From Streptomyces albicerus (lineage in GTDB: Bacteria > Actinomycetota > Actinomycetes > Streptomycetales > Streptomycetaceae), in NCBI RefSeq assembly GCF_008905045.1, contig NZ_VWMY01000040.1, positions 1 through 64,000 on the forward strand: a stretch of DNA of 64,000 nucleotides. Reading direction: 5' to 3'. A program made the position numbers and the translations under genes. The notes under the pieces are model-generated. The model was not told where the DNA came from, searched no databases, and saw only the letters and a list, made by a program, of their open reading frames with translations. Shown one piece after another: positions 58,276-64,000 of the stretch. Numbering within the stretch: the stretch's first letter is position 1; each line of letters begins with the position of its first letter.

Positions 58276-60297
58276 ATGGATGATCTCCGTACGCCTTCGA
58301 CGCACGACCATCATCGGCATCACTCCCCGTTGTCCCGGCGGCAGTTCACGGCCGTGGCGGGTACGACCACGGCGGCCGCGGCGCTCGGTCTGAGCGCGGC
58401 CGACGCCACCGCACTCGCGCCTGCCGGGCCGGTGAGCGCGCCCAGATCCACCGCCGACTGGAAGATGTGTCTCGCGGTCGCGCGTGCGCTGCTGGTCGTC
58501 GATGAGGATGGCCGGCCGCTTGTGCCCGGGTACAAGAAGATCCTCGGCTCCGGTCTGCCGGCCGTGCGCGGCAAGGCGGCCAAGAAGGTTCTGGTGGTCG
58601 GCGCGGGTCCGGCCGGTCTGGTCGCGGCCTGGTTGCTGAAGCGGGCCGGGCACAAGGTCACGCTGCTGGAGGCCAACGGCAACCGGGTCGGCGGCCGCAT
58701 CAAGACGTTCCGTACGGGCGGTCATGAGGGGGCGGCGCAGCCGTTCGCCGACGCCCTCCAGTACGCGGAAGCCGGGGCCATGCGGATCCCCGGCAGCCAT
58801 CCCCTGGTGATGAGCCTGATCGACGGTCTCGACGTCAAGAAGCGCCGCTTCCACCTGGTGGACGTGGACGGTGAGGGCAAGCCGGTCAACAACGCCTGGC
58901 TGCACGTGAACGGCGTCCGGGTACGCCGCTCCGACTACGCGAGGAATCCCCGCCGGATCAACCGCTCGTTCGGCGTGCCCCGCAAGCACTGGGACACGCC
59001 CTCCTCGACGATCCTGCGCCGGGCCCTGGATCCCGTACGCGACGAGTTCAGCACGGCCGGCTCTGACGGCAAGCGGACCGACAAGCCGATGCCCGAGCGG
59101 ATCCGGGGCTGGGCACGGGTGATCCAGAAGTACGGCGACTGGTCGATGTACCGGTTCCTGACCGAGGAGGCCGGCTTCGACGAGCGCACCCTGGACCTCG
59201 TCGGCACCCTGGAGAACCTGACCTCACGGCTGCCGCTGTCCTTCGTGCACAGCTTCATCAGCCAGTCGCTGATCAGCCCGGACACCGAGTTCTGGGAGCT
59301 GGTGGGCGGCACCGCGGTCCTCCCGGACGCGCTGCTGGACAAGGTGCGCGACGTGCTGCGTCTCGACCGGCGGGCGACCCGTATCGAGTACTGGGACCCG
59401 GAGCGGCCCGGCTCCGACGACACCGCGCACGTCCGCGCGGGCGGCCCGCACGTGTGGATCGACACGGTGTCCGAGGGGCGCGACGGCAAGGTGGTGCGCG
59501 AGCAGTTCACCGGCGACCTCGCGATCGTCACGGTGCCGTTCTCGGGGCTGCGGCAGGTCCAGGTCAGCCCGCTGATGTCGTACGGCAAGCGCCGGGCCGT
59601 CGCCGAGCTGCACTACGACAGTGCTACCAAGGTGCTGCTCGAGTTCAGCCGCCGCTGGTGGGAGTTCACCGAGGCGGACTGGAAGCGGGAGCTGAACGCG
59701 GTACGCCCCGGCCTGTACGAGGAGTACCGGGCCGGCAAGGCGCCCGACGACGGGAGCCTGCTGGGCGTCCACCCGTCCGTGCCGGCCGGCCACATCACGC
59801 CGGGGCAGCGCGTCCACTACGCGGCCAACCGCTGGGCGACCCGTGACCAGCCGGAGGCGGCGCACATCATCGGCGGGGGTTCGGTCTCCGACAACTCCAA
59901 CCGGTTCATGATCAACCCGTCCCACCCGGTCGACGGCAGCAAGGGCGGTGTCGTCCTCGCCTCCTACAGCTGGGCCGACGACGCCTCGCGCTGGGACTCC
60001 CTGGACGAGGACGCCCGTTACCCGCACGCGCTGCGAGGCCTCCAGCAGGTCTACGGGCAGCGTGTCGAGGTCTTCTACACCGGCGCGGGCCGCACGCAGA
60101 GCTGGCTGCGCGATCCGTACGCGTACGGGGAGGCGTCCGTGCTGCTGCCGGGCCAGCACACGGAACTCCTGGCGGCGATCCGTTCCTCGGAGGGCCCGTT
60201 GCGGTTCGCCGGTGACCACACGTCGGTGAAGCCGTCGTGGATCGAGGGGGCGCTGGAGTCGGGGGTGCGGGCGGCGCTGGAGGTGCACCAGGGATGA
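58276..60297 (+). CDS. Tat-exported flavin amine oxidase (L-amino acid oxidase-like)
   Basis: 673-aa secreted flavoenzyme. A His-rich start (THDHHRHHSP) is followed by a twin-arginine signal (SRRQFTAVAG) with hydrophobic core to about residue 55. The FAD-binding motif is VLVVGAGPAGLVAAWLLKRA, then LLEANGNRVGGRIKTF, and the C-terminal FAD-closing region includes GPLRFAGDHTSVKPSWIEGA. The active-site region AEAGAMRIPGSHPLV fits L-amino acid/tryptophan oxidases. Such enzymes produce hydrogen peroxide and keto acids outside the cell. The ATG at 58276 begins the conserved start; an upstream GTG at 58246 in frame is less likely. A strong hairpin follows the stop. Confidence 0.88.
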   Translation: MDDLRTPSTHDHHRHHSPLSRRQFTAVAGTTTAAAALGLSAADATALAPAGPVSAPRSTADWKMCLAVARALLVVDEDGRPLVPGYKKILGSGLPAVRGKAAKKVLVVGAGPAGLVAAWLLKRAGHKVTLLEANGNRVGGRIKTFRTGGHEGAAQPFADALQYAEAGAMRIPGSHPLVMSLIDGLDVKKRRFHLVDVDGEGKPVNNAWLHVNGVRVRRSDYARNPRRINRSFGVPRKHWDTPSSTILRRALDPVRDEFSTAGSDGKRTDKPMPERIRGWARVIQKYGDWSMYRFLTEEAGFDERTLDLVGTLENLTSRLPLSFVHSFISQSLISPDTEFWELVGGTAVLPDALLDKVRDVLRLDRRATRIEYWDPERPGSDDTAHVRAGGPHVWIDTVSEGRDGKVVREQFTGDLAIVTVPFSGLRQVQVSPLMSYGKRRAVAELHYDSATKVLLEFSRRWWEFTEADWKRELNAVRPGLYEEYRAGKAPDDGSLLGVHPSVPAGHITPGQRVHYAANRWATRDQPEAAHIIGGGSVSDNSNRFMINPSHPVDGSKGGVVLASYSWADDASRWDSLDEDARYPHALRGLQQVYGQRVEVFYTGAGRTQSWLRDPYAYGEASVLLPGQHTELLAAIRSSEGPLRFAGDHTSVKPSWIEGALESGVRAALEVHQG

Positions 60298-60308
60298 GGG
60301 GTGAGCGC

Positions 60309-60345
60309 GGGGTTCGGGGGGCGCGTGTGCGGCCCCCCGAACCCC
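60309..60345. terminator. Bidirectional hairpin between the amine oxidase and uppS genes
   Basis: A perfect 14-bp stem, GGGGTTCGGGGGGC (60309-60322) and GCCCCCCGAACCCC (60332-60345), with a 9-nt loop lies between the two convergent stop codons. Confidence 0.9.
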
Positions 60346-60352
60346 CCGTCCG

Positions 60353-61198
60353 CTACGGCTGGTTGCCCTTCATGCCTTCCTCCATGGCCAGTAGGTCCTC
60401 GTTCGGGACGGCGCCGCCGAAGCGGCGGTCGCGGGAGGCGTACTCGACGCAGGCGCGCCACAGGTCGCGGCGGTCGAAGTCGGGCCACAGCACGTCCTGG
60501 AAGACCATCTCGGCGTAACTCGACTGCCAGATCAGGTAGTTGGAGGTGCGCTGCTCGCCGCTCGGGCGCAGGAACAGGTCCACGTCCGGCATGTCCGGGT
60601 AGTACAGGTACTTCTGGATGGTCTTCTCTGTGACCTTCTCCGGGTCGAGCTTCCCGGCGGCGACGTCGGCGGCGAGCGCCTTGGCGGCGTCGGCGAGCTC
60701 GGCCCGTCCTCCGTAGTTGACGCAGAAGTACAAGGTCATCGCGTCGTTCTTCTTCGTCTGCTCCTGGGCGACCTGGAGCTCCTGGACGACGGACTTCCAC
60801 AGCTTGGGCATCCGACCGACCCAGCGGATCCGGATGCCCAGCTCGTCCATCTCGTCCCGGCGGCGCCGGATGACGTCCTTGTTGAAGTTCATGAGGAAGC
60901 GGACCTCTTCGGGCGACCGCTTCCAGTTCTCCGTCGAGAAGGCGTACAGCGAGAGGTTCTTGACTCCCAGCTCCAGGCAGCCGTTGAGGACGTCCAGGAC
61001 GACGCCCTCGCCGACCCGGTGCCCCTCGGTGCGCGGCAGGCCGCGCTCCTTGGCCCACCGTCCGTTCCCGTCCATCACGCACGCGACGTGGTTCGGGATC
61101 AGCTCGCCGGGGAGCTTGGGCGCGCGGGCGCCGGACGGGTGCGGCTCCGGCGTCTTGTACTCGCGGCGCTGGCGCCCCAGGATCCCGCGTACCACCAT
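60353..61198 (-). CDS. uppS: Cis-prenyl transferase, undecaprenyl diphosphate synthase
   Basis: 281-aa enzyme adding isopentenyl units to make the lipid carrier for cell-wall synthesis. Conserved regions are HVACVMDGNGRWAKERGLPR (catalytic D43), GHRVGEGVVLDVLNGCLELG, LSLYAFSTENWKRSPEEV and LFLRPSGEQRTSNYLIWQSS with AEMVF. The N-terminal 30 residues (MVVRGILGRQRREYKTPEPH and following) are an extra segment usual for actinomycete members, which explains the longer length. It is the downstream neighbour of recO on the same strand; the intervening DNA contains minisatellite repeats. Confidence 0.94.
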   Translation of the reverse strand: MVVRGILGRQRREYKTPEPHPSGARAPKLPGELIPNHVACVMDGNGRWAKERGLPRTEGHRVGEGVVLDVLNGCLELGVKNLSLYAFSTENWKRSPEEVRFLMNFNKDVIRRRRDEMDELGIRIRWVGRMPKLWKSVVQELQVAQEQTKKNDAMTLYFCVNYGGRAELADAAKALAADVAAGKLDPEKVTEKTIQKYLYYPDMPDVDLFLRPSGEQRTSNYLIWQSSYAEMVFQDVLWPDFDRRDLWRACVEYASRDRRFGGAVPNEDLLAMEEGMKGNQP

Positions 61199-61222
61199 GT
61201 GCTTCTCGTCTCCCTCTGATCT

Positions 61223-61267
61223 CTCGGATCGCTCGGATCGCTCGGATCGCTCGGATCGCTCGGATCC
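61223..61267. repeat. 9-bp x 5 tandem repeat
   Basis: Five consecutive CTCGGATCG units (the last ends in C) at 61223-61267, just upstream of the uppS start. It is adjacent to, but different from, the 13-bp array. Confidence 0.92.
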
Positions 61268-61277
61268 CTTTGCGGCT

Positions 61278-61355
61278 TACTGATCTTTGCTATTGATCTC
61301 TGCTACTGATCTCGTCTACTGATCTCGTCTACTGGTCTCTGCTACTGACCTCTGT
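61278..61355. repeat. 13-bp x 6 tandem repeat between recO and uppS
   Basis: Six 13-bp units of the form TACTGATCTCGTC fill 61278-61355 with one to four changes each. The array is flanked by a duplicated TGCGGCTTAC (61271-61280 and 61355-61364), the second of which includes the recO stop codon. The AT content is clearly above the surroundings. Confidence 0.92.
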
Positions 61356-61360
61356 GCGGC

Positions 61361-62107
61361 TTACTTCTCCACGTAACGCAACGAGCGCAGCCCGCGCTCC
61401 AGGTGCCAGTGCAGGTAGGCCGACACCAGGCCGCTGCCCTCCCTGACATACCGCGACTCGCACGCGTCCGCGGTCGCCCAGTCTCCCGTCAGCAGCGCGC
61501 CGAGCAGTTCGAGGGCCTGCGCCGAGGGTACGACGCTGCCGGGCACCCGGCAGTCGACGCAGACGGAACCTCCCGCGGCGACCGAGAAGAACCGATTCGG
61601 TCCGGGCATTCCGCACTTCGCGCAGTCGCTGAAGCTCGGCGCGTAGCCGTTCACGGCGAGGGAGCGCAGCAGGAAGGCGTCGAGGATGAGGTGCGGCTCG
61701 TGCTCGCCCTGGGCGAGTGTGCGCAGCCCGCCGACCAGCAGCAGATACTGCTGCACGGCGGGCTCACCCTCGTGATCGGTGAACCGCTCGGCGGTCTCGA
61801 GCATGGCCGTCCCGGCGGTGTACCGCGCGTAGTCGGCGACGATCCCGCCACCGTACGGAGCGATGGTCTCGCTCTGCGTGCACAGCGGCAGCCCGCGCCC
61901 GACCAGTTCGCTGCCCCGCGCGAAGAACTGCACGTCGACATGCGAGAAGGGTTCGAGCCGCGCCCCGAACTTCGACTTGGTCCGCCGCACGCCCCGCGCC
62001 ACCGCGCGTACGCGCCCGTGACCGCGAGTGAGCAGGGTGATGATCCGGTCCGCTTCACCCAGCTTCTGGGTGCGCAGCACGATGCCGTCGTCGCGGAACA
62101 GACTCAT
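61361..62107 (-). CDS. recO: DNA repair protein RecO
   Basis: 248-aa recombination mediator of the RecFOR pathway that loads RecA and anneals strands. The N-terminal OB-fold reads DDGIVLRTQKLGEADRIITL and GRVRAVARGVRRTKSKFGAR. A zinc-type motif is formed by CAKCGMPG and CVDC. The C-terminus ends RSLRYVEK. The length is normal. It is upstream of uppS with a repeat-rich 162-bp gap; the two genes are commonly adjacent in actinobacteria. Confidence 0.95.
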   Translation of the reverse strand: MSLFRDDGIVLRTQKLGEADRIITLLTRGHGRVRAVARGVRRTKSKFGARLEPFSHVDVQFFARGSELVGRGLPLCTQSETIAPYGGGIVADYARYTAGTAMLETAERFTDHEGEPAVQQYLLLVGGLRTLAQGEHEPHLILDAFLLRSLAVNGYAPSFSDCAKCGMPGPNRFFSVAAGGSVCVDCRVPGSVVPSAQALELLGALLTGDWATADACESRYVREGSGLVSAYLHWHLERGLRSLRYVEK

Positions 62108-62129
62108 GGGCCCATTCTCGCGTACGGAG

Positions 62130-62744
62130 TCAGCGTGTGTGGTCGGGGTGGCTGATCGCGTCCCACGGGACCATGTTCCAGGGGCTCGCCCTGTTCGCCG
62201 GGTCGAGGAGCGACTTCAGATGGGCGTCGGACACGGCCTGCGGGGCAGGGAAGCCCGCGTCCGGTGTTCCCTGGAGGTTGTCGCGCCAGACCATCCGGCC
62301 CAGCAGGTAGTGCTCGGCGTACTCGTTCCAGGAGGCGTACGAGCGCACCACCGCCGGCACGATGTTCTTCAGCGCGGTCCAGGCGTCGGCCTCGCTGAGC
62401 ATCCCGCACGCGAAGCCCCTGCGGGAGATGTCCACGTACAGACCGGCGTCCCAGGCGAGCGGTTCGACGCCGAGCCGCAGCCGGGCGCGGGCGCGGTAAC
62501 CGGTCCGCGCGAGACCGTCGAGGCGGCCGACCAGTTCCTCACGCGAGGTGATCTCCCACTGGTCGGCCAGCCACCGCCGGGCCTTGTCGTCGTCGATGCG
62601 GGTGAACGGGTACAGGGTCGCCCGCGAGGCGTCCCGGTCACGGTTCACCGGTGCGCTCAGCGACACCATCCACAGCTGGTGCGTGGAGAGCGGAACGGGG
62701 TACTTGCGCGCAGCCTTCTGCCTGCGACGTTTCCATATCGCCAT
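62130..62744 (-). CDS. Uncharacterised DUF1266-like protein
   Basis: 204-aa probably cytoplasmic protein; no signal or membrane segment. A basic N-terminus (MAIWKRRRQKAARKYPVPLS) leads to a domain with ARRWLADQWEITSREELVGR, AWDAGLYVDISRRGFACGML, and NEYAEHYLLGRMVWRDN, which resembles the DUF1266 family. The function of that family is not known. It is located 22 bp upstream of recO on the same strand and could share its transcript. Confidence 0.75.
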   Translation of the reverse strand: MAIWKRRRQKAARKYPVPLSTHQLWMVSLSAPVNRDRDASRATLYPFTRIDDDKARRWLADQWEITSREELVGRLDGLARTGYRARARLRLGVEPLAWDAGLYVDISRRGFACGMLSEADAWTALKNIVPAVVRSYASWNEYAEHYLLGRMVWRDNLQGTPDAGFPAPQAVSDAHLKSLLDPANRASPWNMVPWDAISHPDHTR

Positions 62745-62830
62745 GGCGCCGCACCCTATGTCAGGCCGTTCCTCAGGGGCTCAGGGGCACCTCTCCCCTG
62801 CGTCCCCTGCGTCCCTTGCGAAGGGCCCCT

Positions 62831-63046
62831 TCAAGGGACCTCCCCTCGGCTGCGTGCGTTGGCGTACGCCGTCGCCGCGCTGAGTCGTTCCGCCATGGTC
62901 GCCGGGCGGACCGCACCCGGCTCGCAGTCCCATTCCCGCCCGCCGCCGAACGGTCTGAGCTGTACGTACGGTCCCTCGTGCCCCATCACCACTCCCACCC
63001 GGCCGGTTCTCGTGTCGACGACGTACGTCCCGGTCTTGGGCTTCAT
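62831..63046 (-). CDS. Small uncharacterised protein, second gene of a two-gene unit next to an XRE regulator
   Basis: 71-aa protein with start MKPKTGTYVVDTRTGRVGVV. The beta-rich N-terminal part (GPYVQLRPFGGGREWDCEPG) suggests a small SH3- or KOW-like fold; the C-terminus is helical. Its ATG overlaps the end of the preceding small gene (ATGA), so the pair is coupled. Similar small proteins accompany XRE/DUF5753 regulators in many streptomycetes; the function is unknown. Confidence 0.7.
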   Translation of the reverse strand: MKPKTGTYVVDTRTGRVGVVMGHEGPYVQLRPFGGGREWDCEPGAVRPATMAERLSAATAYANARSRGEVP

Positions 63047-63270
63047 CCGATCACCGCCGTGAGTCGGGCCGCCGTCTCGACGGAACACCGCCCCAATTCC
63101 ACGAGCGGGCAAGGAGCCTCTCGCGCCAAAGTTGCCGGGTCGATCCCGAGTGTCGGCAACGTAATTCCTGCGGTTGCCAGTGCCGCGCGCAATTCCTTCA
63201 CCGTTTCCTCCGCTTGTTCGACGCATGCCGCCGAGTGCCGTGCGCCGTGGCCGAGCCGGTCAGCCTTCAC
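63043..63270 (-). CDS. Small uncharacterised protein divergent from an XRE regulator
   Basis: 75-aa protein beginning at a GTG with GGAAAGGGG upstream. It is helical (ACVEQAEETVKELRAALATA) followed by a Pro/Leu-rich segment with two cysteines (EAPCPLVELGRCSVE). I do not recognise a family. It is translationally coupled to the 71-aa gene and divergent from the XRE-type regulator, an arrangement seen for streptomycete regulatory or toxin-antitoxin-like modules. Confidence 0.65.
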   Translation of the reverse strand: MKADRLGHGARHSAACVEQAEETVKELRAALATAGITLPTLGIDPATLAREAPCPLVELGRCSVETAARLTAVIG

Positions 63271-63307
63271 GGTGTTCCCCTTTCCTTTTGGGTTTCACGC
63301 TTTGTAT

Positions 63308-63320
63308 CGTCACGGTGACG
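63308..63320. promoter_or_regulatory. Palindrome in the divergent XRE promoter
   Basis: CGTCACGGTGACG is a perfect interrupted palindrome (CGTCAC-g-GTGACG) between the divergent small genes and the XRE regulator. It is a candidate autoregulatory operator. Confidence 0.5.
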
Positions 63321-63387
63321 CCTGCCGCTTAGACTTTGGAAGACCTCTACGCTCAGCAACGTCGGTGCAGTACAAGGGGGGTTGACT

Positions 63388-64000
63388 GTGGCCAACGGTT
63401 CGCGTCAGGCTGCTTGGGAGTTCTTCGGGACGGAGCTGAAGAGGCGGCGCGAGGAGGCGGGATTCACTCAGGCGGAGTTGGGTTCTCGCGTTTTTGTGTC
63501 GGGCGGCTACATTGGGCAATTCGAACAGGCCATTCGGAAACCGCAGTTGGATGTTGCGGGGAGGATCGACGAGACGCTACAAACCGATGGCTTTTTCGAG
63601 CGGACGTGGCGAAAGCTCATCGATGACAGGCGGTACGCGGATTACTTCGCGGAAGTGGTCGAGCTGGAGCGGATGGCCACGAAGATCTGTGAGTTCGCAC
63701 CGACGCTCGTACCGGGGTTGCTGCAGACCGCCACGTACACGCGAGCAGTGACGCTGGCCGGCAATCCGTTCGCCACTGATGCCCACATCGAGGAGAAGGT
63801 GGCTGCTCGCGTCGAGCGGGCGCAGATCCTGGCGGACGCTACACGGCCCGTGTATTGGGTGATCCTGCACGAGCACGTGCTACGCATTCCGGTCGGCAGT
63901 CGGGCCGAGATGGCTGAGCAGTTGGAGCACATCGCGGAGCTTGTGCATCAGCGGAAGGTGCTGGTGCAGGTCCTGCCTACCTTGGTTGGGGCGTACCCGC
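63388..64000 (+). CDS. XRE-family regulator with DUF5753-like domain (3' end beyond the window)
   Basis: Partial gene, 204 codons visible, running off the window edge. The helix-turn-helix part is WEFFGTELKRRREEAGFTQA and AELGSRVFVSGGYIGQFEQA, followed by the DUF5753-like ligand region with YFAEVVELERMATKICEFAP, PTLVPGLLQTATYTRAVTLA and YWVILHEHVLRIPVGSRAEM. These proteins regulate small adjacent genes in streptomycetes and some are involved in development. The GTG at 63388 is the best start, with GGGGGG about 9 nt upstream. Codon use (AAA, CTA, TTT, GTT, ATT) is less GC-biased than the neighbours, suggesting accessory origin. Confidence 0.88.
   Translation, partial: MANGSRQAAWEFFGTELKRRREEAGFTQAELGSRVFVSGGYIGQFEQAIRKPQLDVAGRIDETLQTDGFFERTWRKLIDDRRYADYFAEVVELERMATKICEFAPTLVPGLLQTATYTRAVTLAGNPFATDAHIEEKVAARVERAQILADATRPVYWVILHEHVLRIPVGSRAEMAEQLEHIAELVHQRKVLVQVLPTLVGAYP

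Overview
The window is chromosomal DNA from a high-GC actinomycete, almost certainly Streptomyces. GC content is very high, G/C dominates third codon positions, GTG starts are common, several genes look leaderless, a rare TTA codon is present, and the gene content (nitrate/nitrite assimilation, ppdK, glyS-znu-zur, uppS-recO) is typical of a Streptomyces chromosomal core. I see no phage structural genes, transposases, CRISPR array, tRNA/rRNA genes or natural-product cluster. Coding is dense, and genes are often joined by ATGA or TGATG overlaps.

Layout. 0-2.5 kb: assimilatory nitrate reductase. 2.5-8.4 kb: a sugar locus with a secreted clan GH-A glycosidase carrying two carbohydrate-binding domains, divergent from a LacI repressor coupled to a GH36 alpha-galactosidase. 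8.5-11.2 kb: GGCT-like protein, CutA, secreted M4 metalloprotease. 11.2-12.4 kb: a gene remnant and a frameshifted aminoglycoside-phosphotransferase-like gene. 12.6-15.7 kb: FMN reductase with a SoxR-type promoter, secreted protein, class F sortase, TauE permease. 15.8-18.3 kb: NarL-type two-component system with a stand-alone sensor-domain protein. 18.6-22.8 kb: FAD oxidoreductase-nirB-nirD. 22.8-25.8 kb: TetR, MFS pump, SDR. 25.9-28.8 kb: OmpR-type two-component pair whose regulator has a roughly 220-residue insertion. 29.1-31.6 kb: beta-carbonic anhydrase coupled to a SulP transporter. 31.7-34.6 kb: SDR, Tat-exported DUF839-like protein, excalibur protein with an LAETG sorting signal. 34.8-37.5 kb: pyruvate phosphate dikinase. 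37.9-42.8 kb: ROK repressor divergent from two coupled six-hairpin glycosidases. 43-48.4 kb: DusB and two DHA2 pumps, one with a divergent MmyB-like regulator. 48.4-53 kb: small membrane/secreted proteins, TetR and aldo/keto reductase. 53.2-58 kb: glyS, divergent from znuA-znuC-znuB-zur. 58.3-62.7 kb: Tat-exported amine oxidase, uppS, recO, DUF1266-like protein. 62.8 kb to the end: an XRE regulator (cut by the window edge) divergent from two tiny genes.

How genes connect. The nitrate reductase gene and the oxidoreductase-nirBD operon carry near-identical promoters: GlnR-like half-sites in 5-6-5 spacing, then a shared block, with the same distance to the ATG. This ties nitrate and nitrite reduction to nitrogen control although about 16 kb separates them. 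Zinc uptake and its repressor form one operon with Zur-like boxes across the znuA start. Two sugar loci have adjacent repressors (LacI, ROK) and candidate operators.

The window also contains two families of dispersed palindromic elements (type A, built on a 20-bp core; type B, 64-66 bp) sitting between genes, and a 13-bp x 6 plus 9-bp x 5 minisatellite between uppS and recO. Nothing here is clearly a new multi-gene system. The best leads are regulatory (paired nitrogen promoters, a SoxR promoter, paired LacI sites, unidentified palindromes upstream of ppdK), the expanded response regulator, the G7 frameshift and the repeats. All functional statements are inferences from sequence patterns; no database search was run.
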